From Lunatimonas salinarum (GTDB taxonomy: Bacteria > Bacteroidota > Bacteroidia > Cytophagales > Cyclobacteriaceae), in assembly GCF_017811155.1 (NCBI RefSeq), contig NZ_JACVCV010000007.1, positions 186,001-250,000 on the forward strand: DNA of 64,000 bases. The letters are read 5' to 3'. Every line of letters begins with the position of its first letter. Position 1 is the first letter of the stretch. Of the stretch, positions 36,566-44,934 are shown in pieces. The notes below the pieces were generated by a model. That model was not told the DNA's origin. It saw only the letters and a list, made by a program, of their open reading frames with translations, and ran no database searches. The position numbers and the translations under genes were made by a program.

Positions 36566-36597
36566 AAAAGGTGCTCTTAAAAACGGCACCTTTTTTT
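36566..36597 (+). terminator. Rho-independent terminator of module 2
   Basis: Stem AAAAGGTGC / GCACCTTTT with an 11-base loop and a run of T to 36597, 24 bases after the susD stop. Confidence 0.9.
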
Positions 36598-37279
36598 GCT
36601 TTTTATTCAGCATTGGATCACCGCCGAAATTCAGCCTACCAAGTAGGTGTTGGAAGCTAATATTACAGTACAAGCCGGCATTCCTCTTCAGGTTTTGGCC
36701 CACTTGCTCCTGTTTTCCTCGGTTTTTGGAAAGTACACGTACTAAAAAGGAATTTACAGCCCAAAATCTCGTCAGACATGCCTCTCTTTGCCACCGCACT
36801 GCCCGGATTTCTTCACGCTAAAACCTGCAAGGCGAAAGATAACGTGAGCATGTTGTTTTTCTCCAATTTACATTTTAACGGGTCACATCAAACCATCGAA
36901 AACTATCAAGCGCCTTGATGAAAAAAGGTATCAGGTCAATTTTAATAATCGAAATTGAATTGGTTGTCCCAACGAGAAAAGCAGGAAAAAGTAGGCGGTA
37001 ATCGATTCATTCATTGAAAAGATCTGTGTAAATCTGTGTTATCTGTGGTCAAAGAATCCAGTTCTCTCCTGTTTTCTTCGGTAAATTTTCGAACGTGTAT
37101 TTAGACACGCTAAAGGCGTTGGTCTAGCCCCCGATTAATCGGACTTTGTTTTTTCTGAAATGTCCTCTACCAATAGTTCATGCAATCCGTTGAAAATGAC
37201 CCGTTCCCACTTTCAAAAAGAAGAAAAAGCGCGTAGATTTATGCGTTTTAATTTCGCTGGTCTACCCACATTATCATCA
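36598..37279 (+). other. Non-coding stretch of ~680 bases
   Basis: No gene is supported; the in-frame extension of the next ORF back to 37160 looks non-coding. It holds a triple degenerate ATCTGTG-type repeat at 37021-37050 and the palindrome CCGATTAATCGG at 37131-37142, followed by a T-rich tract. It marks the boundary between the accessory glycan locus and the housekeeping-rich right half. Confidence 0.5.
37021..37050 (+). repeat. Short ATCTGTG tandem motif
   Basis: Three near-copies of ATCTGTG(T/G) with a ~10-base period. Similar ATCTGTGTAAATCTGTG strings are, as I recall, scattered between genes of many Bacteroidota and other genomes. No function known. Confidence 0.5.
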
Positions 37280-37903
37280 ATGAACTATCCGGTACTGTTT
37301 TATTTGCTAGTTTTCCTCCTGTTTGGGACTTGTCGTAATGAGGAGGAAGGTGAAGAAAGCGAAGATGACGGTGCACAAACGCAACAAGAAAAGCCATTAA
37401 GGGAGCCGTACGCAGGTATGAACTGGGAGAAAATTTCCGGGGCAGGCATGGAGTTTTGGGCACAACAAAGTCCTGATCTACGGGTCGGAATCAGCGAAAC
37501 CTTGCCCGGCGCATTTGTGGAGCGCATGGAATACGGGAAGCCGGTTGCCTTACAGCGCGTCCTTCAGGTGTTTTATCTTCCAAACAAAAAAATAGAGGAC
37601 CTGCTGGATATTTTGGCAGAGTATGAGGGGTGGTCAAAATCAGCGGGTTGTTCCTTTGAGGCGATTGATTCCAACAGGGAGGGGGTGGGTCGATACGAGC
37701 TGCGCCCCACAGGAAAGGCCAGGCGGGAGTACGAAGAACGGGCCGCTGTGGAGCCCATTACCCATACTTGTGCCGGCTGGGGAATGGGTAACAGTGGCAT
37801 TCGCTATTTTGAGATACACCGAACGAATCCGGACAAAGCCTTGTTTGTGGAAATTGGGCAGGAAGCTCCGCTGTTTGATGAAAACAGCATTTATTGGAAA
37901 TAG
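37280..37903 (+). CDS. Predicted lipoprotein of unknown function
   Basis: A 207-residue protein. ATG 37280 begins a hydrophobic signal (YPVLFYLLVFLLFGTC) with Cys as the likely lipidation site, followed by a Glu/Asp-rich linker (NEEEGEESEDDGAQ); the frame is open from 37160. The globular part (from ~EPYAGMNWEKISGAG) has no family I recognise. It includes two aromatic-rich segments and ends in ENSIYWK. Thr just before the Cys is not the standard lipobox residue, so lipidation is probable, not certain. It lies 55 bases upstream of another lipoprotein gene and may be co-transcribed. Confidence 0.65.
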   Translation: MNYPVLFYLLVFLLFGTCRNEEEGEESEDDGAQTQQEKPLREPYAGMNWEKISGAGMEFWAQQSPDLRVGISETLPGAFVERMEYGKPVALQRVLQVFYLPNKKIEDLLDILAEYEGWSKSAGCSFEAIDSNREGVGRYELRPTGKARREYEERAAVEPITHTCAGWGMGNSGIRYFEIHRTNPDKALFVEIGQEAPLFDENSIYWK

Positions 37904-37958
37904 GGACCTGCAGGGCTCCATGCCAGCCAAAAACTTGGCGTAAATAGTTAACGAGAAA

Positions 37959-38699
37959 ATGAGGCAATTAAAAATTCTTTTCGGAGCCCTGATTGGGTTC
38001 CTGGCGGTGTCCTGTGACAACGATACTGACCCCGAGGAGGGGCCGGCAACAGCTGCAGATATCGTAGGTTCCGTCAATCTATACGACGAGGGCACCAACT
38101 CTCTGGATAATTCCGGCATGCAGGTCAGTGTGGAAGGATCTTCTCCGCTAATCGCAGCTACAACCGATGCCAATGGACGCTTCGTATTATCTGATGTACC
38201 GTTTGGTACGTACACCCTTGTGTATGAAAAAGAAGGCTTCGGTACCTACAAAAAGCACGAGGTGTTACACGAGAACACCGGCATGGCCACACCCATTACC
38301 GAGACGCCCTCTCTTGGGCAGCGTTCCTCCACCGAGATTACCGGTTTGGGGATTGAACGGTTGGCTGGAGAGCTGATACTACGTATCACCACTGAACCGG
38401 CGGGTAATTCGGCAAACCGCCGGTATGTCCGGTATTTGCTCGGTACTGAGTCCAGCCTGGATCTGGAAAATTACCGCGCCTTTTCTCCGTTATTTGTTGC
38501 CCAGATCAACCCGTTTGAGCTTACCTTGTCTCAAACAGACCTACAGAATGCCGGATTTACCTCCGGACAAACCGTATTTGTCAGGGCCTTTGGCGATTCG
38601 TTCTGGAGCAATGCGTACCTTGATCCAGTCCTGGGCTATACGGTATTTCCAAATGTCTACCCAAACGCAGCTGAGCCGGTATCATTTGTGATGCTCTGA
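37959..38699 (+). CDS. Lipoprotein with carboxypeptidase regulatory-like domain
   Basis: A 246-residue lipoprotein with lipobox AVSC at Cys19. Residues ~33-108 form a CarboxypepD_reg-like beta-sandwich (SGMQVSVEGSSPLIAATTDA, NGRFVLSDVPFGTYTLVYEK). The remaining ~130 residues (ITGLGIERLAGELILRI and on) are another beta-rich region, perhaps fibronectin-like, without a family I can name. It is probably surface or periplasmic and structural or binding in role. It follows the preceding lipoprotein closely. Confidence 0.7.
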   Translation: MRQLKILFGALIGFLAVSCDNDTDPEEGPATAADIVGSVNLYDEGTNSLDNSGMQVSVEGSSPLIAATTDANGRFVLSDVPFGTYTLVYEKEGFGTYKKHEVLHENTGMATPITETPSLGQRSSTEITGLGIERLAGELILRITTEPAGNSANRRYVRYLLGTESSLDLENYRAFSPLFVAQINPFELTLSQTDLQNAGFTSGQTVFVRAFGDSFWSNAYLDPVLGYTVFPNVYPNAAEPVSFVML

Positions 38700-38876
38700 G
38701 GGTGAGTATAGAAGAAGGGGGGGAAGGCGGGTAGGCAGCCTATTTGACCTGAATGGCAAGCGGCTTCTCCCGGCCTTTTTGCGGTCTGCTCGCTTAGAAT
38801 TTAAATGGGAAAGAACCCATGCTTGCTTTTGGCTGGGCTGAAAGCGGAAACACCTGAAACACAAACGATAATTGAT

Positions 38877-39335
38877 ATGGCTTTACCTGTTATTTTCGAA
38901 AAAGCGGTGGCAGACGAATTGATCGCTCGAATAAACTCCTTATCCCCCTACACGCAACCTCAATGGGGAAAAATGAATGTGTCGCAGATGTTGGCACATT
39001 GCAACGTTACTTACGAAATGGCTTTTGAAAACAAGCATCCCAAACCCAATTTCTTGACGAGGTGGATCCTTAAAGCCTTTGTAAAGAAAATGGTGGTCAG
39101 CGAAACGCCCTACAAAAGAAATCTTCAAACGGCGCCGGCTTTTATCATCGCGGATGAGCGCGATTTTGAGGCGGAAAAAAAACGCTTGGTTCGGTACTTG
39201 CAAAAAACGGTGGAGTTGGGTGCAGCTCATTTCGATGGAAGGGAATCTTTGTCTTTCGGGAAGTTATCGAAAGAAGAGTGGAACAATATGTTTTACAAGC
39301 ACCTGGACCACCACCTGAAGCAATTTGGATCGTAA
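38877..39335 (+). CDS. DUF1569 (DinB-like) protein
   Basis: A 152-residue cytosolic protein of the DUF1569 family, a DinB/YfiT-like four-helix bundle. ATG 38877 is used because it gives the family's usual length and start (MALPVIFEKAVADELIARIN); the frame is open from 38805. Family marks are QWGKMNVSQMLAHCNVTYEM (with the His of the bundle metal site), the basic middle (KKMVVSETPYKRNLQTAPAF) and the C-terminal HLDHHLKQF with clustered His residues. The biochemical role of the family is not established; metal binding is likely from the His pattern. Confidence 0.85.
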   Translation: MALPVIFEKAVADELIARINSLSPYTQPQWGKMNVSQMLAHCNVTYEMAFENKHPKPNFLTRWILKAFVKKMVVSETPYKRNLQTAPAFIIADERDFEAEKKRLVRYLQKTVELGAAHFDGRESLSFGKLSKEEWNNMFYKHLDHHLKQFGS

Positions 39336-39846
39336 TAACCAACCGGAAGAGCGGCGGAGTCCTTTGAGGAGTTCGAGGATTGTTTCACCTTTTGGCAAAG
39401 GCTGGGGCATCAAGCTATGGAAAAGAAAAGCGCAAAAAAATACGCAATTGCTCATTGGGCTGTTCTATATTTCCTTCCCGCGCAAACAATACTGTCATAC
39501 TGGCACTTTTGTAAATGGACTCGTCTACTCGCATATTCGGGCATAGGTGTTGAAAAATTGTGCCACAGGCTTCGGATGGCCACCTTTTCATATATCATTC
39601 CCTCAGAAGCCGTGTCGTTGTCCGCTTGATGTCCCAATCGTCGGAGTAAAGAATATAGGAAGTACGCATATTCGTTTTCCGGATTGAGCACTATTGATAG
39701 GATTATATATCGGTTGGTATTGTAAATTAAGTCATGCTGATTGGCAAGATGGACAAAGCAACGGGATTGATTATCTTAATGTAAGCAGCATAAAAAACCC
39801 GATCTTTTTTTACGGACCGGGTTTTTTTCAAATCTAGGCAACATCT
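39336..39846 (+). other. Non-coding stretch of ~510 bases
   Basis: Several short frames up to 73 codons overlap here on both strands. None has a recognised family or leader. The stretch ends in a strong bidirectional terminator (39792-39828). Confidence 0.45.
39792..39828 (-). terminator. Terminator of dps, bidirectional in form
   Basis: AAAAAACCCG pairs with CGGGTTTTTT around a ~16-base loop. The reverse reading ends dps about 20 bases after its stop; the forward reading also has a T7 run. Confidence 0.85.
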
Positions 39847-40335
39847 TTATTTGAGAAAGGAGGTGAGCATCCAATGGTGCATTTCCAAGCTCTTGATAAA
39901 GGAAATAAGCATATCCTCGGTGGCGGTGTCACCCAAGTCGCTTACTTTTTCGGCACATTCGTTCATATTGTCTACCAGCACTTGGAAGTCCCTCAATACC
40001 TCTTCTACCATCTCCCTCGATTTCAGATCGGTACTCACCTCTTTGATATCGGCATGGGTTAGGTAGTCCTTCATCAGGCTGTAAGGCTTCATGCCGAACA
40101 CCCGAATACGCTCTGCAATCAAGTCAATGTTGGCAAAAGCCTCGTTATACAACTCTTCAAATTGGTTGTGCAGTTCGAAGAAATCACCACCCGTTACGTT
40201 CCAGTGAAAGTTGCGTAGCTTTTGATAATGAACATGGTAATTGGCCAGCAACTTATTTAGGGAAGAAACAATTTTCTCCGATTCGTCTTTGTTATAACCT
40301 AGTTTTTTAAACACTCTTTTTTCTGAAACACCCAT
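39847..40335 (-). CDS. dps: Dps-family ferritin-like DNA-protection protein
   Basis: A 162-residue Dps protein that oxidises and stores iron and shields DNA under stress. The ferroxidase ligands line up with E. coli Dps in spacing: His44 (in FHWNVTG), His56, Glu60 (Asp in E. coli), Asp71 and Glu75 (in DLIAERIR). The basic N-terminus (KRVFKKLGYNK) could bind DNA. The length is normal for the family. It is monocistronic, with its own terminator downstream. A peroxide- or stationary-phase-controlled promoter is expected by analogy, but no operator was identified. Confidence 0.95.
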   Translation of the reverse strand: MGVSEKRVFKKLGYNKDESEKIVSSLNKLLANYHVHYQKLRNFHWNVTGGDFFELHNQFEELYNEAFANIDLIAERIRVFGMKPYSLMKDYLTHADIKEVSTDLKSREMVEEVLRDFQVLVDNMNECAEKVSDLGDTATEDMLISFIKSLEMHHWMLTSFLK

Positions 40336-40484
40336 AATGTTGATCGATTAAAATGTTTTTTGTTTACTAAAAAAGGAAACAGTCTATCCTATATAACCAA
40401 GATATCAGTTCCTATCGGATTCCTGCCCGAATTAATGGTATAACATATTTGCATCACAAATGGTGCCAAAATGGCACGGGTATT

Positions 40485-41507
40485 TTAACGCTGTAAGACG
40501 AGGTTTAGGCTGGTACGCAGGATCTGTCCCATGTTGCGACACCGGTAGAATTTCATGTTCTTATAGTGTTTGGCAAGTTCGTTTTTCAGGGATTCGGTAT
40601 TTTCTTCGGTGGAGATCGTGTCGGATTCCATACTGCTAAGAATGCCTTCTATCTCCTTGGGAGAGGATTTTAATCTGGTGGCAATTAGTGCCCTTTCTTC
40701 CCGCTGGTATTGCACCATGGATTCGGGCGTGATGTGTTCAATACCCAACTGGATCAACTTATTATTCTGCTTAAAATATTGGGGAAGGTAAATGGATTTT
40801 TTGCCCTCATAGGATTGCTGGTCAAAGTCGATGGCCCGAATCCGGTAGTGGATTTCCTCAAAGTCCGGTGTGACATCAATGACAAAGTTGGAGGAATGCA
40901 TATCGCCCAGTAGCCGGACGAAACAGCGTTCGTTAAACTTTACAAATTCCTTTGACAGTCTGATTGGATTCAAGAGGTCATCCGGCATAAAATGCTTCAT
41001 AAACTGCTCACCGGGAATACCCGCGATGTGTTCTTCGATCAGCGAATCGCGGTACACCAAGTAGCTGATCCGGTTGGGAGATAGCAGGTGTTCCAATTCC
41101 AAACCGTAAACCCGGGAAGCGTCGGCATTTTTGATGTAAAAATAATCAAAGTTGTCATTTATACGGTTGACGATCCTCACTCGGAACGGCTGGGTGTTTC
41201 CGTAGATGCACAGATCAATGCGATCGACATAGAGGTGCTGCATCACAGATATGTCTCCATCTGCCTTTAGCAATGCATAGATTTGCTTTACCTTATAGTG
41301 TATCTCACTCCGGTCTGCCTCGTCATAAAAAACAGTCTCCCACAAGGTGTCATTTCCCTTGGAATCATATAGAGCGATAGATCCGCTATACCGCAATAGT
41401 TCCTTGTAATGAATGGGTATATCTACCTCCCTGCCGTATCTGATAAGGTAACTCCGCAGTCCCTCACTGATGGGATATACAATCTTTTTTTTGCTGATGA
41501 CTGCCAT
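40485..41507 (-). CDS. Uncharacterised protein with kinase-like motifs
   Basis: A 340-residue protein of no family I recognise by name. Several spaced motifs mimic an APH/protein-kinase fold: a Lys in FDYFYIKNADASR (Lys126), acidic residues in LELEHLL (137-139), a hinge-like SLIEEHIAGIPG (155-166), GDMHSSNFVID (201-211) resembling the HGDxHxxN catalytic loop with Asp202 and Asn207, and AIDFD (225-229) resembling the metal-binding DFD. The canonical first His of the loop is Leu here. No membrane segment. It ends 12 bases before the next reverse gene region and may be the last gene of the cluster starting at pcm. Kinase activity is inference. Confidence 0.55.
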   Translation of the reverse strand: MAVISKKKIVYPISEGLRSYLIRYGREVDIPIHYKELLRYSGSIALYDSKGNDTLWETVFYDEADRSEIHYKVKQIYALLKADGDISVMQHLYVDRIDLCIYGNTQPFRVRIVNRINDNFDYFYIKNADASRVYGLELEHLLSPNRISYLVYRDSLIEEHIAGIPGEQFMKHFMPDDLLNPIRLSKEFVKFNERCFVRLLGDMHSSNFVIDVTPDFEEIHYRIRAIDFDQQSYEGKKSIYLPQYFKQNNKLIQLGIEHITPESMVQYQREERALIATRLKSSPKEIEGILSSMESDTISTEENTESLKNELAKHYKNMKFYRCRNMGQILRTSLNLVLQR

Positions 41508-41519
41508 TGCCGTATTCGG

Positions 41520-41843
41520 TTAGGGGGCTGAAGCAATTAGGTGTTCTTGCTTTTTCAGCTTTCTATCAAACAGAAATGGGCCAAATGGTAAAATGGCGGC
41601 TATGAGCCCCATCAAGGCGGTGCGGAAGGGCCAGCGTAGTTTGCGGCTGGTGGGAAATAGCACCAACATATATACAACAAACAAGACTCCGTGAATCCAA
41701 CCTACATACGTTACCATCAAGGGCAATTCAAAGATGTATTTCAAAGGCATCGCCAAAAAGACCAGTACGACCATCGAGATGCCTTCGGTGATGCTTACCA
41801 TCCTAAATTGAGACAGCACTTTTAATTTTTCTTCCTTTTTCAT
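41520..41843 (-). CDS. DUF3817 small membrane protein
   Basis: A 107-residue inner-membrane protein with about three hydrophobic helices (MVVLVFLAMPLKYIF, MVTYVGWIHGVLFVVYMLVL, ALMGLIAAILPFGPFLF). The motif EGISMVVLVFLAMPLKY followed by GWIHGVLF is characteristic of DUF3817 (YdzA-like). Its role is unknown. The start codon overlaps the stop of the upstream HolD-like gene (ATGA), so it is translationally coupled. Confidence 0.85.
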   Translation of the reverse strand: MKKEEKLKVLSQFRMVSITEGISMVVLVFLAMPLKYIFELPLMVTYVGWIHGVLFVVYMLVLFPTSRKLRWPFRTALMGLIAAILPFGPFLFDRKLKKQEHLIASAP

Positions 41844-42433
41844 TTTTTCTGCTTGATGTTAAATAGGCTTTGCAGACTGTTCCAAAGCTTTCTTTTTAGG
41901 TCTGTATCTTGAATTAATTCTTCCAACGAATCTGCAAACAGCAGTTCCTTATCGTCCTCACTGATGATTTCGTAGAGATTTTTTTTGGACAGAGGAATGG
42001 GCAGGTCAATCTTTCCAAAAGCGATGATCTTTTCCGGATCCAAGGATTGAATTCCGGCGCTACCGGCTTCCTTGAGGGCAATTTCTGAGGTGAGCGCAAT
42101 ATCTTGGGCAGTGCATTCTACGGCTCCAAGGATTTTCAACAGGAAAACTTTTAGCGGTGCCTCTAGTTCGGCCCCCATAAACAACACAAGTATTTTCTTT
42201 TTAAAGCCCCCTTCATAACTTAAATGATACGCCTCCTCCTCGTATTCTTCCACCGGTTCATTTACTTGGGGTTGTTCGCTGGTGGATAGGGGTAGGCTTC
42301 TTTTCACGCGTTCCGCAAATAGCAGTTTTTCCTGCTCTCCAGCGATGACAAACAGACCCTCGGGCAAAAAGAGTGCCCGTTCCTGTAGTGTCATGGCTCC
42401 TTGGTTCGTTGGTTTGGTCATTTGGCTACTCAT
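41840..42433 (-). CDS. HolD-like protein (possible DNA polymerase III psi subunit)
   Basis: A 197-residue soluble protein. The reading frame opens at 42454, but ATG 42433 overlaps the thioesterase stop by eight bases (ATGAGTAG), a coupling arrangement, so I use it; ATG 42421 is an alternative. A Glu-rich linker (~65-80) precedes a Rossmann-like domain: KKILVLFMGAELEAP, FLLKILGAVECTAQDIALTS, EKIIAFGKIDLPIP, and the C-terminal LKRKLWNSLQSLF. The spacing and the last helix resemble clamp-loader psi (HolD), which bridges SSB and the clamp loader. This is by recollected likeness, hence moderate confidence. Confidence 0.5.
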   Translation of the reverse strand: MSSQMTKPTNQGAMTLQERALFLPEGLFVIAGEQEKLLFAERVKRSLPLSTSEQPQVNEPVEEYEEEAYHLSYEGGFKKKILVLFMGAELEAPLKVFLLKILGAVECTAQDIALTSEIALKEAGSAGIQSLDPEKIIAFGKIDLPIPLSKKNLYEIISEDDKELLFADSLEELIQDTDLKRKLWNSLQSLFNIKQKK

Positions 42434-42959
42434 TATCTGTTTTTTCAAGGTCAAAAAGGGACTTCAGTTCCGTGGCATCCTGCGGATCCATCCGCTTAGC
42501 CAGTACCAAACGCAGCTGCCTTCTTCGAAGGGCTCCTTCGTACAGTTCATTTTCTACTTTACCCTGAGGGATCAGTTCCGGAACCCTTACAGGTCGTCCA
42601 GATTTATCTACCGCCACAAAAGTAAAAAATGCCCGGTGCGTCAGCAATTTACTGTTGGCTGGAATGTCTTCCGCATACACCTCCAAAAAAATCTCCATGG
42701 ATGTGTTAAAGGCCCGTGTCACTTGGGCGTTCAGCGTGACTACATTTCCTAGTGCAATGGGGTTTTTGAACGAGATGTTATCCACGGAAGCGGTCACCAC
42801 AATGTTGTTACAATGGCGCTGTGCACAGATGGCAGCCACAATATCCATCCAATGCATCAGTTTTCCCCCCATGAGATTGCTTAGGGTATTGGTGTCATTC
42901 GGGAGGACCATTTCTGTCATGGTGGCCCGGGAGTCTTGCACGTACTTACGTTCGGTCAT
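42426..42959 (-). CDS. Acyl-CoA thioesterase, hot-dog fold (YciA/BACH-like)
   Basis: A 177-residue hot-dog-fold thioesterase that hydrolyses acyl-CoA to free acid and CoA. Catalytic signature: PNDTNTLSNLMGGKLMHWMD near residues 20-39, with Asn and Asp in N-D-T-N, followed by the long helix DIVAAICAQRHC. VTASVDNISFKNPIALGNVV and FTFVAVDKSGRP are further family strands. The C-terminal helix (RRRQLRLVLAKRM) is typical of this subfamily. It is located between pcm (13 bases upstream) and the overlapping HolD-like gene, in one transcript. Confidence 0.93.
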   Translation of the reverse strand: MTERKYVQDSRATMTEMVLPNDTNTLSNLMGGKLMHWMDIVAAICAQRHCNNIVVTASVDNISFKNPIALGNVVTLNAQVTRAFNTSMEIFLEVYAEDIPANSKLLTHRAFFTFVAVDKSGRPVRVPELIPQGKVENELYEGALRRRQLRLVLAKRMDPQDATELKSLFDLEKTDNE

Positions 42960-42972
42960 TTGTTAACGGATA

Positions 42973-43635
42973 TTAGGGAACTTTCCATCCTTTGTCTCCC
43001 AATAAGGGAACAAAGGAAAAGCTGTCAAAAGATTCCTGGAGGATGTTTTTTTCAGTTTTTTTCGTTAATCGGAGCATTTGCTGATTTTCTCGGTCACCTA
43101 CCGGAATCACCAATATGCCGTCTATATTCAGTTGATGGAGTAGGGAGCTCGGTACCACGGGGGCACCTGCTGTTACGAGAATCTTGTCAAATGGAGCGTG
43201 AACCCCCAGTCCCAGGCTGCCGTCGCCATGAAAGTGTTTGATCCGAATGCCCAGTTTTGGCAAAAACTTTTTGGTGTGCTCGTAGAGTTTGGCGTTGTAT
43301 TCAATCGAATATACCCGAGCACCCATGAGGTGCAATATTCCTGCCTGGTACCCAGATCCGGTGCCTATTTCCAGCACTTTGTCACCTATGTTTATATTCA
43401 GTAGAGAAGTCTGAAAGGCTACCGTGTAGGGTTGGGAAATCGTCTGCCCTTCCCCAATGGGGAACGCCTTGTCTTCGTAGGCATGGTTTACCAGTGCGCT
43501 GTCAAAGAAAAAGTGCCTGGGAAGGGCATCCATAGCGGTTAACACCCGCTCATCGGCAATGCCTTTTTTCCTTAGTGTTTCTATGAGGACTCTACGTTTT
43601 CCCTTGTGTATGTATGAGTCTTCCAGTTTCAGCAT
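42973..43635 (-). CDS. pcm: Protein-L-isoaspartate O-methyltransferase
   Basis: A 220-residue SAM-dependent repair enzyme that methylates L-isoaspartyl residues in damaged proteins. Family marks: the substrate loop AFPIGEGQTISQPYTVAFQT, motif I VLEIGTGSGYQAGIL (~86-100), VYSIEYNAKLYEHTKK (motif post-I), HFHGDGSLG and FDKILVTAGAPVVP, and a C-terminal strand set. The length is normal. It is the first gene of a reverse cluster (pcm, thioesterase, HolD-like, DUF3817) and is divergent from ribE across 121 bases. Confidence 0.96.
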   Translation of the reverse strand: MLKLEDSYIHKGKRRVLIETLRKKGIADERVLTAMDALPRHFFFDSALVNHAYEDKAFPIGEGQTISQPYTVAFQTSLLNINIGDKVLEIGTGSGYQAGILHLMGARVYSIEYNAKLYEHTKKFLPKLGIRIKHFHGDGSLGLGVHAPFDKILVTAGAPVVPSSLLHQLNIDGILVIPVGDRENQQMLRLTKKTEKNILQESFDSFSFVPLLGDKGWKVP

Positions 43636-43756
43636 ATGTCCAGGAATATCTGATCAAATAACCTTTATATTTTACTAAGTTAAGGCTAATTTTAGGTTTC
43701 AGGGGAATTAAATTTACAAATCTAAACCAAGTTGTGCGCAATTCGCTTATTCAAAC

Positions 43757-44350
43757 ATGTTTACAGGAATTATAGAAACGATGGCTCAAATCAGCCAAAT
43801 CAGCCAGGATGGCACCAATGTTCATTTTGATCTCACTTGTCCGATTCAGTCGGAACTGACTGTAGACCAGTCAGTCAGCCATAATGGCGTGTGTTTGACT
43901 GTGGTAGCGGTATCCCCCAAGTCCTATCGGGTTACGGCAGTGCAGGAAACGCTGCAAAAGACGAATTTGGGAGACTGGCGCGTTGGAGATCAGGTAAATA
44001 TTGAGCGATGTATGCCAGCAGATGGCAGGTTTGATGGACACATTGTTCAAGGGCATGTGGATCAGGTAGGCACCGTAACCCAAATGGTGGATAAGGGCGG
44101 CAGCTGGGAATTTGATTTTGTCTACGATCCTTCCATGGGCAATATAACGGTAGAAAAAGGCTCCATTTGCGTCAACGGAACCAGTCTTACCTGTTTTAAT
44201 ACCAAAGCGGGAGGATTTTCGGTCGCGATTATCCCATACACGTACGAACATACCGTTTTTCATCGACTTGCCCTGGGAGACAGGGTAAATCTGGAATTTG
44301 ACGTGGTGGGAAAATACATTCAGCGCATCTTAAAGGGATACCAGGCATAA
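43757..44350 (+). CDS. ribE: Riboflavin synthase, alpha subunit
   Basis: A 197-residue enzyme that dismutates two 6,7-dimethyl-8-ribityllumazine molecules to riboflavin. It has the expected two tandem lumazine-binding barrels: the first (1-97) begins MFTGIIE and carries NGVCLTV (43-49); the second (98-190) repeats the pattern with NGTSLTC. RFDGHIVQGHVD (91-102) joins them. The C-terminal helix (VNLEFDVVGKYIQRIL) mediates trimerisation in characterised homologues. No FMN riboswitch was seen in the 121-base gap to pcm. It converges on the PAP2 gene with 8 bases between stops. Confidence 0.97.
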   Translation: MFTGIIETMAQISQISQDGTNVHFDLTCPIQSELTVDQSVSHNGVCLTVVAVSPKSYRVTAVQETLQKTNLGDWRVGDQVNIERCMPADGRFDGHIVQGHVDQVGTVTQMVDKGGSWEFDFVYDPSMGNITVEKGSICVNGTSLTCFNTKAGGFSVAIIPYTYEHTVFHRLALGDRVNLEFDVVGKYIQRILKGYQA

Positions 44351-44358
44351 CTGGTGTA

Positions 44359-44934
44359 TCAGTTGGGACTAGCCGCTTCGTCTCGTCTGAGATTGCGGAC
44401 AAATCCCACCAGATAGTAAAGCAGAAAGCCGGAAAACAACCCCACAATAGCACCCACTAGGACATCGCCAGGATAATGAACACCTAGGTAAATACGGGTG
44501 TAGGAGATGACTCCCGCCCAAATGAACATCCATTTGGCGGGATTGGATCGAAACACCAACCAAAAGTACGTCGCCAATGCAAAGGTGTTGGATGCATGGC
44601 TCGAAGCAAAGCCATACTGGCCACCGCAGCCTGAATAATTGTGAATGACATCTTGCCAGCGGGGATCGTGGCAGGGTCTAAGCCGCTCAAAATAGGGTTT
44701 CATAAAGCCCGAGGTAAATTGGTCAGCCAATAAAATCAACCCAACGATGCCAGCCAGATACCAGACCGCTTCCATCCGGTATTGTCGAATGAGGAGATAC
44801 ACCAGCAGCAGGTAAAATGGAATCCAAATGGCCGTGCCCGTAAGCGTATTCATCACCGGATCCAGCCAATCCGTTCGCTGCGCATTCAGCCACAGAAAGA
44901 GGGATTCATCCCAAGAGATTACGGTTTCTATCAT
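44359..44934 (-). CDS. PAP2-superfamily membrane phosphatase
   Basis: A 191-residue integral membrane phosphatase of the PAP2/undecaprenyl-pyrophosphatase type. The three catalytic motifs are present: KPYFERLRP (79-87), SSH in YGFASSHASNT (111-113), and RIYLGVHYPGDVL (147-159) with Arg147, His153 and Asp157. About five hydrophobic helices are present. Probable substrates are lipid phosphates such as undecaprenyl pyrophosphate; which one is not visible. Its start overlaps the hemF stop by four bases (ATGA), so it is coupled to hemF. Confidence 0.92.
   Translation of the reverse strand: MIETVISWDESLFLWLNAQRTDWLDPVMNTLTGTAIWIPFYLLLVYLLIRQYRMEAVWYLAGIVGLILLADQFTSGFMKPYFERLRPCHDPRWQDVIHNYSGCGGQYGFASSHASNTFALATYFWLVFRSNPAKWMFIWAGVISYTRIYLGVHYPGDVLVGAIVGLFSGFLLYYLVGFVRNLRRDEAASPN

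Noticed and set aside
37640-38215. 191-codon reverse ORF across two lipoprotein genes
   Set aside because: It overlaps the end of one and the start of another credible gene; no family or leader.
39417-39629. 70-codon ORF in the gap before dps
   Set aside because: Hydrophobic but unrecognised, without leader or conserved neighbours.
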